Shown here: piece after piece, positions 31,844 through 43,912 of the stretch
Position numbering within the stretch: the first letter of the stretch is position 1
Layout: the number at the start of each line of letters is the position of its first letter
From: Ambrosia x helenae
Lineage: Eukaryota; Streptophyta; Magnoliopsida; Asterales; Asteraceae
Length of the DNA: 64,000 nt
Reading direction: 5' to 3'
Assembly (NCBI GenBank): GCA_030844895.1
Contig: CM061233.1
Location: forward strand, 59,855,468 to 59,919,467
Notes under the pieces: model-generated
The model's input: the letters and a program-made list of their open reading frames with translations, nothing else
Databases searched by the model: none
Told to the model about the DNA's origin: nothing
Made by a program: the position numbers and the translations under genes

Positions 31844-32440
31844 CTTCTGTCACAACATGAAACAAAAGACTTAGGCTTGCCCGTGGTATAACCCATTAAG
31901 AATTTTAAGGAACTAGACCGAGTCCAGTTCGGGTCTATCCGTTCAAACACAAAGTCCACTAGGGCTCCCATGCATCACAGTTTATGATCTCGTGTGCACC
32001 CGACATGATAAACTGTTCTACATGGTCCTCCAGGCGTGCATTAAGTTTGAAGTTCAAGTCATCGAACACTAGCACCCAATCATGGTATTGTCATAAGTAT
32101 AAGTATAGGATAGTATGTATAAGAACGAGCGTGTCCATTAGGGCATAGAAGGGAGATGTCCGAATCCCTGGACAGATCTCAGGAGTATGCCGAAGCTACC
32201 CCAATGTACGCCGCCGTCAAGAAAGTTCAATAGTATATCGTTCGCCGTCGAATCATGGTAAGGATGGGTCAAAATAGGATGATAAAGAGTAAACAGATGA
32301 TGTAGCGTAGAAGATGATGACACCGACACCCCGACAAGTTATATTGTTACCCACATGTTAAGACTCGACTATCTGTGACCGTCTAGTGTGTGCGACTCAG
32401 TTATAGACTAGACTCTACATGCAATCCTAGTTCACTATAA
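31844..32440 (-). other. 5' leader of the Ty3 element
   Basis: A 597-bp non-coding leader between primer-binding site and gag start, where packaging signals would be expected. No structure was worked out. Confidence 0.6.
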
Positions 32441-32458
32441 CCGTTGGCTCTGATACCA
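32441..32458 (-). other. Primer-binding site for initiator tRNA-Met (Ty3)
   Basis: TGGTATCAGAGCCAACGG on the minus strand, 3 nt from the LTR end at 32462. TGGTATCAGAGC is complementary to the 3' end of plant initiator tRNA-Met. Confidence 0.9.
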
Positions 32459-32461
32459 ATC

Positions 32462-35107
32462 TGTCACACCCTCAAATTCCACATGCGGGGTTTTACCGCG
32501 AGGCGCGTGACACGCCAGGATCTCAGTCAATGATCACAATAAACAAACAACGAACATGCATTCATATATATATTTTTAAAACCAAAATATCATGCTTTGA
32601 GCCGTAAACCAGCAACGGAAGCATTTCTTGTTTACAACCAAAAAACATATCATAGTTTACAAAACATTGTTTAATATGCTTCAAAATATTAGACGATGTG
32701 CATGACTTCGTGCGCCTAGCCCATTGACTGCTACCTTAGCGACCTGAGAAAACATGCCAAAAATGTCAACATATAATGCTGGTGAGTTCACGGGTTTTCT
32801 TTTATAAAAGCGTTGTTATAAGTTCGGTAAGATCATATCTGTTACTACTATGTTATGAGAACGTTAGCTAGACGTTAAGTGTTGCTACTACTGCGGTTGG
32901 GAACCCATTACTAAACCGGTATAAGTGTTGAAGCCAGCCAAGACGGACGGGATTACCGATGCCTCGGTAACCCCCAAAGTATTAGAGACAATATGCACCC
33001 GCCCGGCTCCCATCCGTCGGGTGGGGTTTGTAAGGCCCAATAGATCCATCCACATTTCCCCCGTTGTGCATCCCCGCACATTCATGGTTTCCCCTTGGGA
33101 CTTTCCATAAAAGCCGCATAGTACATGAAGTAACCATAGTATAACATGATCTTTAATGAGTAAATAAGTAAGTGGCATGTTTCTCCCCCGAAAGCAAAAC
33201 GGTAAAAGTGGGGTTGTGACACTCACCTCGGATTGCGTTACTTGAAAACAGTTAAGTAATTATGCTATGATAGCCCCAAATAGCGGCGACCTATCATAAG
33301 ATGTGTATAAGTATCCGGACTAATAACCCGCAGGTTAACTAGTCCCCGAATGTCCAGACCATAACCATAAACGTTTGAAAACACCTTTGACTGTTAAACC
33401 GACCGTACCAGACAAGACCCGACATCCCATTGGTGACCCGGCATCTCACGTGTTAGACAAATACAAGACATCATGCAACATATGCAATTAAACACTTAAT
33501 ACGCGCAAGAGTTCACCTAGTCTAGCATAATGTTCAATTAACCTATAAACAGGTCCGAACATGTGTTACTAAGTCATTGGGTGTATCCCGGGGTTCCTAC
33601 CATGTTCCTAGGTGTCAAATCGTGTTCCGGGATGTCAAAATACGCTTACGACAGCAGTACACACGATTAGGATACTTACATGCAATTAGGAAAAGTCAAC
33701 TGGTGAATAGGAGATAGTCAACTGGCGAGTAGGGGCTACTCGCCTGATGTATCAGGCGAGTAGGCTGTAATCGCCTATAGCCATGCTGTAGCGCGTTTTC
33801 GCGCGTTAAACCCTTTCAGATCCGAAACATGTAAAAAACACCCAACATCAAACCTAAACCATTAACCAACCCATTCCAAGCAAAAACCCCCAATTTATCT
33901 CTGCTCTAACGGCCTCGGTGCGATTATTTCCAAAAATGGCAAAGTACTAGTTTTCATTAACTATGAAATCCTTCCTTAAATGGTAAGATCAGATTACACC
34001 TCCTACAACTTGCAAATCATCATCCCTATGTTATAACATCATTCTAGCATGATTCCTAACAATAAACAAGCAATGAATCACATCATAACATCCTAATTCT
34101 TCAAGAATCACCCAAATGGGTCAAAATGCATACTTTCATCTAAACACTATAACAATAGCTTAAACTCATAGACAATCATCCTAACAACTCCTACACATCA
34201 AAAGTACATCAAATTCATGGAAACATTCATGTTATAATCACCAAAAATCATCAGATGCATCAATACTTCACATATAGCAAGTATTATGGTGTAGACTTGT
34301 TTTAGAACTCATTTCCAAGGTTTTTAAAGACACATTCTTAGAAAAACAAGGTCTGGACTTTTGGGGAACCAAAACAATAATATTACAAAGGTTTGGGATG
34401 AAGAACACACCTTGGATTTTATCAAAGAAAGGTGTGTAAGCTTGGAAATGGTGAGTTTTGAAGCAAAACAAGTTCCAGAGGTGTTTTAAGGTGTGTGGGA
34501 GGCTTAGGATCAGTTAGGGTTACACAAATGGTGTTTGGGGAGTCAAGGGTTGTATTTATAGGTGTTTTGACTCGTGCACATCAGATCAGGCGAGTAGGGG
34601 ATCAGTACAGACGATTAGAGCCTCTAATCGCCTATATACTGGCGATTAGAAGCTCTAATCGCCAGTAACTTCCCTATTCGCCTATATAAGTGGCGATTAG
34701 GAGCCTTCCTGGTTCCTAATCGCCTGTATGGTTCCAGGATGAGTTTTTGGCGCGTTAAACACTATTTTAACACATATAAACACGTATTCACATACCAACA
34801 AGTCACATAATGATTACAAACACATAATGCACGATAACTAACACGTTTACATCCATTCACCAATTCCCGGGACTCGAGACCTGCGTGTGTGCGTTAAACC
34901 CGGTGATTCCACGAATCACCAATCCTTGTACACATGGTTATGGACCGACTCCCGATGATCCCACAGATCATCGTAACGACTCCCGGTGATTCCCAAAATC
35001 ATCGTAACGACTCGACTGACCCAGTTAAGTACGTAATATGCATGGCTCGCTAAGGTAGACTTACTAGTTTAGTCAATGTTACTAACCTGAGTTTACCGGG
35101 TGTCACA
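32462..35107 (-). repeat. Intact 5' LTR of the Ty3 element
   Basis: 2,646 bp from TGTCACACCC to GGGTGTCACA on the plus strand. The proximal part (34221-35107) matches the two copies at 15153-16882. It contains GGCGATTAG palindromes at 34610-34733, further GGCGAGTAG words near 33725-33775, and a GCGCGTTTTCGCGCG palindrome near 33791. Confidence 0.9.
34552..34561 (-). promoter_or_regulatory. TATA box of the Ty3 LTR
   Basis: CTATAAATAC on the minus strand. The equivalent positions near 15478 and 16328 are CTATAAATAC and GTATAAATAC. The palindrome array sits 50-180 bp upstream of it in transcription direction. Confidence 0.6.
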
Positions 35108-35976
35108 CACAGACTGACGTCTCCTGACACACTCTGATGCAGGAAGAAAAAAATCCGCCTCCAGCCAATGACACCTCGCCACGTGGACCAATGGCAGGGC
35201 GGTACTCCTTTCTCTCTCCTTATCTAGTTTGCTTTATGTAATCCCTTATCCAAATCTAGCTATTTGGGTCGAAGGGAAGGCAAGCCCATAACCCACGCCC
35301 AAGCCCATCGTCGAGGTTATGGGTAAATGGTTACCAACCCATGTACCTCCTATAAATAGGAGGTCTTACCTCCTTCAACCGGATTCGAAATCCTTAGAGA
35401 ACTTACTTACACTTATCGGGTCAAACCACCATTTTCGTCTCTACTATCACGGGTCTTTCGAGACTCTAGGCGGTTGCCTCCTTTCGTACGACCCTTTGAT
35501 TATTTACAGGTCACGGTTCCAGCCACAGTGTGAAGCAAAGGATTATATCTTGCAGCAAACACGAGTCACCACCCCACGTACTTCCTGTGAGGTAAGTATC
35601 GTACACCCTTTGTACTCGTTGTTTCTTCACAATCAAAATAATCCATAATCCAACAATCAATCACAACCATCCACCTCATCCTCACCTTTTGCCCCACGCT
35701 GTTGGAGATCTTCTAGCCCCAAGGGGCCACGCCCCTCCACGCCATATAGGGGGTGGTGTTGGTGGTGTGCAGGGACTTCACACACCCATACCACACCCCA
35801 TACCGTGTAGTCTAAGTCATGCATACTATAAAGTATCAAATATTACAAGTTTTATTCTTCTTATTGTTGTTTTCATTGTTTTGAAGTCAACTTTTATACG
35901 TGGATTATGTTATCTTTCATGTTTTTATGTCTCAATTTCTTGTAATTCTAAGCAAAAAGTTTTGGCCAAAGTTTGG
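35108..35976. other. Non-coding, LTR-like promoter fragment and GC-rich patch
   Basis: No gene is found. 35351-35359 reads TATAAATAG on the plus strand, preceded by GC-rich, CCAAT-containing sequence and followed by a C/T-rich stretch and a possible donor (GAG|GTAAGT at 35589-35597). This looks like a promoter with leader, perhaps part of an LTR whose ends I could not place. 35700-35810 is a GC-rich patch of unknown origin. Confidence 0.4.
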
Positions 35977-36639
35977 TGTTAAAATTACCTATTATTATTG
36001 CATATTATTTGTTTATATTATTTTTACACATTTTATATTTGTGTTTTATATAAATTCATGGATATGGATCGGACATGGATATGGGCTAAGGAAGTTGATG
36101 CTAATGGGCTTAGGAATGATGTTGGGTAGCTGTTCAAGTGGGCTTCGTGTAGGCTTCGTGAAGATCAGAAGGATATGGCCCAGAATATGGCCCAGCTAAT
36201 GTTTTGATGAGTTAGTGTGGATTGCCACGCTGGCAATCCCCACTCCTATATGTGTGGCTCAGATTATAGCATTTTATGTGTCTTGGTGATGATCCAACGG
36301 CGTCCATTAGCTCGGGTGTGTTTTTACCCGAACCTATCTACTGGCTATAAAAGCTCTTCTTCGCCTCTCTTTACCAGTTTTGTCTCTCATATTGTTTTTG
36401 TTGTTATTGTTTGTCTCTCACATCTTTCTCATAACGATTAGGGTTTTCTGTATAGTTCTGCACTTATTCATCTCGAATAAGTGCTAAGGGTTGATAGTTG
36501 TCCTGTCTAGTTCTTGAGTTTGTTATTGTTTAGAGATTGTGTTTGTGATTCTAGTTGTTATTAGGTCTTGATCAAGAGTTTAATAAAGTAGTTGTGTTCT
36601 TTGATTGATCTTTTTTATCTGGTCTCATACCATTTGACA
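35977..36639 (+). repeat. 5' LTR of the copia element
   Basis: 663 bp, TGTTAAAATT to CATTTGACA. Without the MITE and its duplication, the 3' LTR would be 648 bp, consistent with small indels such as that around 36225. Confidence 0.93.
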
Positions 36640-37271
36640 TGGTATCAGAGCTTTAAGGCTCTGGTTGGTGTCTTCCGCTGATTTATAGGGTTCTTGATTG
36701 TTTTTCGCTCTTGTTGATAGTCTATGTCAGTTCTTGGTTCGTAGATCTAGCTCAGATCTGATTTTGGATGTGGATCTCTGGATCTAATTGGATCTAGGGT
36801 TTGGTGTCAAGAAGGATGAGTAGCTGTTTCAAGAAGTATTGAATGCTTGGAAGCTTTATTCTTGATTGCTCTCTGATTTGTAACCCTAAGCGAAGGTTAC
36901 AGATTACGAGTTTGGAGAAACCCTATCTTGGGTCCCCATTTGGTGAGATTGTTCCTGAACTTTTTTTTATATTTTATTGTTTTACATTGTGTCTAGGAGC
37001 ATTGTCCGGGTTAGGGGGATCAGAGTTAGCTCAGTACTTGGTTGAGTCGTCTGTTTTGATTGATACTTGTGTAGTCAAGCTTTCTGATATATGGGTGCGT
37101 GTGTGTGCTAGATCTAGGAATCAGACTCCCCTGTTAAGACATGGCCATGCACCTTTGAGTGATGAACCTGGTATCTTGATCACTGGTAGGGTTTCTTCTA
37201 TGTGTGCTTGTGTTTCTACCTTGTTGTTTTTTCCTTTGTTTGATTAATTTCTTAAAGGTTGTTTACTTTCT

Positions 37272-38171
37272 GTGTTAACTATGTCTGATCACAATTGTCA
37301 GTCTAGTGAGTCATCTGGTGATGCACGACTTGGTGCTACTCTGATTAGTAAACTTGATGCTAGTGATCCCTTGTATCTTCATGCTAGTAATTCTGCTAAC
37401 TTGAACATTGTTAATGTTAAACTGAAAAGTACTGAGAATTATAATGTTTGGTCTAATGCCATAGTTTTAGCTTTGCAAGTTAAGAATAAACTTGGTTTTA
37501 TTGATGGTAGTTGCATTAAGCCTGATGATGATAATGTGTTAATGAGACAATGGGATGGATGCAATTCAGTGGTTCTAACTTGGATTCTGAATTCCATATC
37601 AGAAGAGTTATACTTAGGTCAAGTATACTCCAAGTTAGCCTCTAAAGTGTGGAAGGATTTAAAGGAAACATATAATAAAGTGAATGGGTCAGTTGTTTTT
37701 TATCTTCACTTGAAAATCAACTCTTTTAAACAAAGTGGTTTAACTGTTGCTGATTATTATCATAAATTGAATGTAACGTGGAAACAACTTGATCAAATTC
37801 TACAAATGCCTTCTTGTACTTGTGAATCCTCAAAAGAATTTAACAACTATAGTCACATGATCAAACTAATGCAGTTTTTAATGGGGTTAGATGATTGTTA
37901 TCAAGGTGTTAGGACTAATCTTTTAACAAAGAACTCTCTTCCTTCTGTAAAAGAGGCCTTTGCTATTGTGTCTAGGGAAGAATCCCATAGGAATTCTTCA
38001 AATGGAACAAAGTCAAATCAGTTTGTTAACTTTGTTGCTAAAGTAAACCAACCTATTTATTTCAATAAAAGAAATGTGAAGGCTAATCCTTTATTAAAAT
38101 GTACACACTCCAATAAAAGGGTCACACTATGGATAAGTGTTTTGAAATTATTGGGTATCCTACTTGGATGA
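37272..38171 (+). pseudogene. Copia gag
   Basis: About 280 residues of copia gag: LDASDPLYLHASNSANLNIV, KSTENYNVWSNAIVLALQ, LGFIDGSC, WILNSISEELY, KVWKDLKETYNKVNGSVV and LMQFLMGLDDCYQ. The probable start is the second ATG (37281, MSDHN). A frameshift near 38120 breaks the zinc knuckle, which continues in another frame as HTMDKCFEIIGYP (38129 onward). The protein forms the particle coat. Confidence 0.9.
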
Positions 38172-39650
38172 GGTCTAGAGGAAATCCAAACAAGAAGGCA
38201 GTTGTAGCTAATAATTCTGCTAGTACTTCTAATGTGTCTATTCCTTATCTGTCTAGTGAACAACTTGCTAAGCTAATGAGTTTCTTGAATGAGAAACCTA
38301 GTGATGTTGCTCAAAATTGCAATGTTACAGGTAGTATATTCTGTGCCTCGTCTGTTAGTTCAAACATTTATTCTTTTGTTAGTAGTAATGGGATACTAAA
38401 AGGGATTGGTGGATATGTGATTCAGGGGCTAATGAACATATGGTAAACAATGAAAAGCTTTTAAATAACTATGTTGATGTGTCTCAACTGAATATAAGAG
38501 TTAAACAATAAATGTTGTTTGATTTGGTAACTAAAATTGGCACTTTACACTTAGCTGATGGTGTTTGATTTACAAGATGCACTAGTAGTTCCTGAATACA
38601 CTGTTAACTTGTTGTCTGTCCATAAGTTAGCCAGAGATAATAAGTTGTACATAGGGTTTGATGAACACAACTGTTATATCCAGGATTTGTCAACCAAGAA
38701 AACCCTGGTGACTGGTAAACAAATGGATGGGCTTTACATGTGTGGAAATGCTTGTTTGTCTAATAAGGTGTGTTTGGATAATAAAAAAAATGTATAGTTT
38801 GTGGCATGCTAGACTAAGACATCCTTCAGATCAAGTGGTTGATGTGTTAAAAAACAGACTTAGTCTGTCTAAAGTGGATAACACTGATCCCTGTGAAGTA
38901 TGTCATAGGGCTAAGCAACATAGGGAGCCATTCCCTTTAAGCCAACATAAAACTGAACAATTAGGTGATATCATCCATCTAGATGTTTGGGGTCCTTATA
39001 GAGTACCTGATAGGGATGGTAATAAGTACTTCTTAACTATAGTGGATGATTTCACAAGGGCTGTCTGGGTGTGTATGATGAAAACTAAAACTGAGGGTTT
39101 TAATTATGTTGTAACTTTGATAATATAATTGAAACACAGTTTAAGAAAAGGATACAAATCTTTAGATCTGATAATGGAACAGAGTTTGTAAATAAACAGT
39201 TTAAAGATTTTTGCAATTCTAAAGGAATCATACATCATACATCTTGTGCATACACACCTCAATAGAATGAGGTTGTTGAGAGAAAGCATAGGCACTTACT
39301 TAATGTTGCCAGGGCTTTATTGTTTCAAAGTTCTTTACCTATTCGATTTTGGTCTGAATCTGTATTGAATCAGATAAGTTTGAAAGTGTTTTTGTACTGT
39401 GTTAAATGAGTCAGATAAGTTTGAAAGTAAAAGTGAAAAATGTGTTTTTATAGGATACTCATATGAGAAAAAAGGATACAAAGTATTTAGTTTGGACAGT
39501 AAAACTATTTTTTTCTCAAGAGATGTAAAATTTTTTGAGAGTTTCTTTCCATTTAAGGAAAAAACTGTTTATGAAAAATTTGACTCAAATCCTTTAAAAC
39601 ATGTTACCAATATAAACTTTTTTTTGACCTATATGAAAACACAGATTTAG
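38172..39650 (+). pseudogene. Copia protease and integrase, fragmented
   Basis: Pieces in order: protease motif CDSGANEHM (about 38418-38444), LLSVHKLARDNK, the pre-integrase LWHARLRHPSDQVVDVL, zinc-binding CEVCHRAKQHREPF, and the integrase core IHLDVWGPYRVPDRDGNKYF, FLTIVDDFTRAVWV, then RSDNGTEF. The family's TPQQNGVVERKH has a TAG for the second Gln at about 39263. A frameshift near 39125 and disorder near 39370 follow. The last part (39399-39650) reads CVFIGYSYEKKGYKVFSLDS. Confidence 0.88.
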
Positions 39651-39775
39651 ATGCCTTAGGTGTAAATGATCCCTATGATGAGGGAAAGGTTGAAACTGGG
39701 TTCATCCCAGAAAACTTAGATTCAGGAACACATTAGACTTAGCAATCAGGTTCTGTAGACAGAACTACTACATGC

Positions 39776-41611
39776 TTGGCTGATAAAGAACAACCTAGGG
39801 ATGTTAGTCTAGAACCTGATAGGGCAGAGGATGTGAACACTGAAAGTGTTAGTAACAACTTAGGTTCTGAGGATGATACTAATCAAGTATCTGAATATGT
39901 TGTTAGAAGGTCTAATAGAGAGTCACAAATTCCTAAAAGGTTCAATGACTTTGTTATAGAAGGAAAAGTTAAATATGGATTAGAAAAAGTTGTTAACTAT
40001 TCCAACTTATCTATTGAGAGTCAATGTTTTACCTCTGTTTTGAATAAAAGTAGTAAACCTAGGAACTTTGTTGAGGCCTCTAAAGATCCTAACTGGGTTA
40101 AGGCTATGAATGAAGAACTAGAGGCCTTACATAGAAACAATACTTGGGATATTGTTGATCTTCCCAAAGGAAGAAGTAAAATAGGGTGTAAATGGATTTT
40201 CAAAATCAAATACAAAGCTAGTGGTGAAATTGAAAGATATAAGGCTAGGTTGGTAGCTAAAGGGTTTAGTCAAAAAGAAGGTGTAGACTTTGATGAAACT
40301 TTTTCACCTGTGGTTAAATTAGTTACCATTAGATGTGTTATTTCACTGGATGTTGAATTTGATTGGAAAATTTTTCAACTTGACATTAATAATGCTTTTC
40401 TATATGGAGACTTAAAGGATGATGTGTATATGTCTATTCCTGGAGGTTTTACTAACACGATTAACAACAATAAAGTGTGTAAACTTAACAAGTGTCTATA
40501 TGGGTTGAAACAAGCCCCTAGAATGTGGAATGCTAAGCTTGTTTCTGCTTTGTATGACATTGGGTTTGTTCAAAGCAAATTTGATGTTTCTATGTTTACT
40601 AAGACTACTAAATCTGTGTTTATGGTTTTGTTAGTATATGTTGACGATATCATTCTAACTGAAAATTCTGTTGATGAAATAGAAAAGGTTAAACATGCTA
40701 TCAAAACTAAGTTCATGATTAAAGATCTTGGTGAATTAAAATATTTTCTTGGTATTGAAGTGGTTAGGGAGAATAATGTCTTGTGCTTAACTCAGAGGAA
40801 ATATTGTACTGAGTTATTAGCTGAATATGGACTAACAGGGTGTAAACCTGTTGGTAATCCTATAGAGCCCAATCATGTTGTCAATAATATGCTTATTGAT
40901 GATAATAAACGCCTTGAAAATATAACTGGTATCAACAGTTAATAGGTAAATTAATTTACCTATCTCATACTAGACCTGACATCTCTTACATAGTGCACTT
41001 TCTTAGTCAATACATGCATAAGCCTGGCAATTGCCATTTAAAGATTGCTATGAGACTTTTGAGGTATCTTAAAGGTGCCTCTGGCAAGGGAATTTCTTTC
41101 TCTAAGTCAGGGTCTTTCAATCTTAAAGCTTATGCTGATTCTGATTGGGCAAAGTGCATAGAGTCAAGAATGTCAGTTACTGGTTTTTTGTGTATACCTG
41201 GGTAACAATTTGATTACCTGGAAAAGCAAAAAGCAGTCAATGGTCTCTAGATCTTCTGCTGAAGCAAAATTTCGAGCTATGTGTGCTGCATCTTGTGAAA
41301 TAGTGTGGTTAAAAGATTTGTTAAGTGAATTGAATGTTTTGGTAAAAACCCCAATTGACTTAAATTGTGATAACAATGCTGCTTTAGCAATAGCAGCAAA
41401 TCTTGTGTTTCATGATAAAACCAAACACTTTGGGATAAACTTGTTCTTCCTAAGAGATTTGGTTACTAGTGGTGTTGTCAAACCTGTAAAGGTTGACTCT
41501 CAAAGTCAACTGGCTGATGTTTTTACAAAAGGACTTTTGGTTCATCAACATATTGATCTTTGTGATCAACTTCACTTGTTTGACCCATGTGCACCAGGTA
41601 AATCAAATTGA
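39776..41611 (+). pseudogene. Copia reverse transcriptase and RNase H
   Basis: A 388-codon open frame contains the RT: NTWDIVDLPKGRSKIGCKWI, YKARLVAKGFSQKEGVDFDE, FQLDINNAFLYGDLKDDVYM, CLYGLKQAPRMWN and the YVDD catalytic box at 40637-40648. A frameshift just before 40942 and another near 41203 divide the RNase H part (RPDISYIVHFLSQYMHKPG, AYADSDWAKC, SRSSAEAKFRAM, DNNAALAIAANLVFHDKTKH). The purine tract and 3' LTR follow within 15 bp. Confidence 0.92.
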
Positions 41612-41623
41612 GGGGGGGGGGGT

Positions 41624-42467
41624 TGTTAAAATTACCTATTATTATTGCATATTATTTGTTTATATTATTCTTACACATTTTATATTTGTGTTTTATATAA
41701 ATTCATGGATATGGACCGGACATGGATATGGACAAGGGCGAAGGTTATGTTGGGCCAGGGGTGGCCCTGGCCCCCCTGTTTTTTTGCGCAGTGGTATAAA
41801 TTTGCGATTTTCGTAGGTAAATTGAGTCCAGGCTGAGTCCGGCCCCCGCCGATTTGCCACTACTGATCGAAAAAAATTGAGTCCGGCCCCTCCCGATTCA
41901 AAAACCAAGCTTCGCCCCTGGATATGGACTAAGGAAGTTGATGTTGATGGGCTTAGGAAGGATGTTGGGTATCTATTCAAGTGGGCTTCGTGTAGGCTTC
42001 ATGAAGATCAGAACGATATGGCCCAAAATATGGCCAGCTGATGTTTTGATGAGTTAGTGTGGATTGCCCACTCTTATATGTGTGGCTCAGATTATAGCAT
42101 TTTGTGTTTCTTGTTGATGATCCAACGACGTCCATTGGCTCGGGTGTGTTTTTACCCGAGCCTATCTACTGGCTATAAAAGCTCTTCTTCGCCTCTCTTT
42201 ACCAGTTTTGTCTCTCATATTGTTTTCGTTGTTATTGTTTGTCTCTCACATCTTTCTCAGAACGATTAGGGTTTTCTGTATAGTTCTGCACTTATTCATC
42301 TCGAATAAGTGCTAAGGGTTGATAGTTGTCCTGTCTAGTTCTTGAGTTTGTTATTGCTTAGAGATTGTGTTTGTGATTCCAGTTGCTATTAGGTCTTTAT
42401 CAAGAGTTTAATACAGTATTTGTGTTCTTTGATTGATCTTTTGTATCTAGTCTCATACCATTTGACA
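41624..42467 (+). repeat. 3' LTR of the copia element
   Basis: 844 bp, interrupted by a 188-bp hAT-type MITE at 41733-41920. Confidence 0.93.
41733..41920. mobile_element. hAT-type MITE inside the copia 3' LTR
   Basis: Ends CAAGGGCGAAGGTT and, inverted, CAGGGGCGAAGCTT. The 8-bp duplication GATATGGA is perfect (41725-41732 and 41921-41928). The matching site in the 5' LTR (near 36070-36090) is empty, which proves insertion. Confidence 0.92.
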
Positions 42468-42472
42468 TTTGG

Positions 42473-42662
42473 TTTTGGGTATTAACCAAATCAAACGAAC
42501 ATAACCAAAACCGTCATTAAAACTTGAGTGAAACAAACCAATTAACCGAATTAAAACTTATAATTCTATGCACACCCTAGCACTATATGTGTTTCGCCGC
42601 ATCACGCCATCTCGTGAGCACTTTATTAGTTTTAATTGTATTAATAACTTATAAATATGTCA
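42473..42662. other. Spacer with ATAACC-type words
   Basis: 'ataaccaaaaccg' and 'aattaaccgaatt' resemble the words of the hAT element at 57384-58045. It may be the tail of such an element interrupted by the copia insertion. No gene is seen. Confidence 0.4.
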
Positions 42663-42744
42663 TTATTATTATGTTTTTTTTTGAACTTAAACTTCATTAA
42701 AAAAACGGCTAAGCCCACAAAACTAGGACCGCCAAAGACAACAA

Positions 42745-43912
42745 TTACATCATATACAAGGGATTTCTCCGCCATTCCTGCCAACTAACATTAATACCCT
42801 TATTTCGACTAGTTAACCACAGATAAGACCAATATCTAATCTTCGCAATCATGTCACAAACCCTTGGTTGAATTCCATCAAAAACGACGTTATTACGAGT
42901 CTTCCAAATCACCCAACAAGCCGTCATAGCAATCCACGGATTATGGACTTTTTCTTTTTTGACCCGCGAATCAAATCTTGGACTTTGAAGATATCACTGA
43001 TCTCTAATAGAAGAATGGGCTCAAGCCGACACCATCTCTCGATGAAGTTCCATATATAACTGGTTAGAATGTAGCCCGTGAACAAATGTAATTCCGTTTC
43101 CTCCACCGTGTTACAAAACACACAATAAGCGTCGTCCACATTGATGTTTCTTCTAAGAAGTGCTTTCTTGGTCGGTAGCCGTGCCATCTCTAGCCTCCAA
43201 ACATGGATATTGACCTTTAGAGGTACCCAACTCGTCCACACCATATCTTGATTCCTCGGCATCGCTCTATCTTTGTGCAACATTTTCTTAACAGCTTGCA
43301 CAGAGAAGTTGTTACTCTGATCAGCTGTCCAAAGCCATTTGTCTTTCTCCTCCTTTAAATGAATCTTGTCTAGCATTTCTCGCAAATCTCTAAACTCCGA
43401 TAATTCTTCAACAGAGCTTAGACCCTTTCTCCAGTTTTCTGCATAGCAAATCACGCCATTTCTGATGTGGATTCTATCACTAATGGTGGCTTGTTTATTC
43501 TTTTCCAGGAATATAACTTAGGCCATCGTTGCATTAACATAGACTCGCCATACCATAAGTCGGACCAAAAACAAATATCAACGCCATTTCCCATGTCACG
43601 TCTGATGAGATTTTGAATCTTTTTACCATCTATCTTCACGGTATCTACCAGCGAAACTATACTTTTCCAACACCTAGTCATCCCTCTGTTAACAGGAAGA
43701 AAAGCCCAGTTACCTCTACCTCCATGAATAGCCTCTATGGTACTTCGCCAACTACTGTGCGAATTCTTCTTAAATCTCCAAGCCCACTTCGTTATCAATG
43801 CCTTGTTCACGTCCGATAATCTGGAGATGCCTAAACCGCCATCCGATTTGGGAGTGGTAACGACCTCCCAAGCCACCCAATGCATCTTCTTCACACCATT
43901 GGATCCACCCAC
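42745..43912 (-). pseudogene. LINE ORF2 C-terminus with zf-RVT region
   Basis: Three overlapping frames continue ORF2: KKMHWVAWEVVTTPKSDGGL (43912-43451), the zf-RVT part VPLKVNIHVWRLEMARLPTK with CVFCNTVEETELHLF (43454-42924), and WVIWKTRNNVVFDG (42927-42745), the usual end of plant L1 ORF2. Frameshifts occur near 43452 and 42925. Confidence 0.87.

Larger units (their letters stand above)
15153..35107 (-). mobile_element. Ty3/gypsy chromovirus-like element, decayed, with three nested insertions
   Basis: In minus orientation: 5' LTR 35107-32462; initiator-Met primer-binding site 32458-32441; leader; gag-protease 31843-30160; RT 30159-29008; RNase H and integrase to 17934; chromodomain-like tail ending 17008; polypurine tract CAGGGGATGA at 16892-16883; truncated 3' LTR 16882-15153. 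Gene order PR-RT-RH-IN with a C-terminal chromodomain places it among chromoviruses; Tekay/Del is my best guess. Several stops and frameshifts show it is dead. Insertions at 17251-17933, 18700-25835 and 26648-29007 each duplicate 5 bp of coding sequence, so removing them restores continuity. No target duplication can be tested because the outer end of the 3' LTR is lost. Confidence 0.9.
35977..42467 (+). mobile_element. Ty1/copia retrotransposon, decayed
   Basis: 6,491 bp with LTRs 35977-36639 and 41624-42467 and a perfect 5-bp duplication TTTGG (35972-35976 and 42468-42472). The primer-binding site TGGTATCAGAGC (initiator tRNA-Met) is at 36640-36651 and the purine tract GAGGGGGGGGGGG at 41610-41622. 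Coding order gag, protease, integrase, RT, RNase H is that of copia. At least five stops or frameshifts and visible LTR divergence show an old copy. The leader 36652-37271 has no convincing gene. Confidence 0.95.

Noticed and set aside
35319..35648. 109-codon ORF downstream of a TATA-like box
   Set aside because: No family motif; composition is that of an LTR-like leader, and the frame crosses a probable splice donor.
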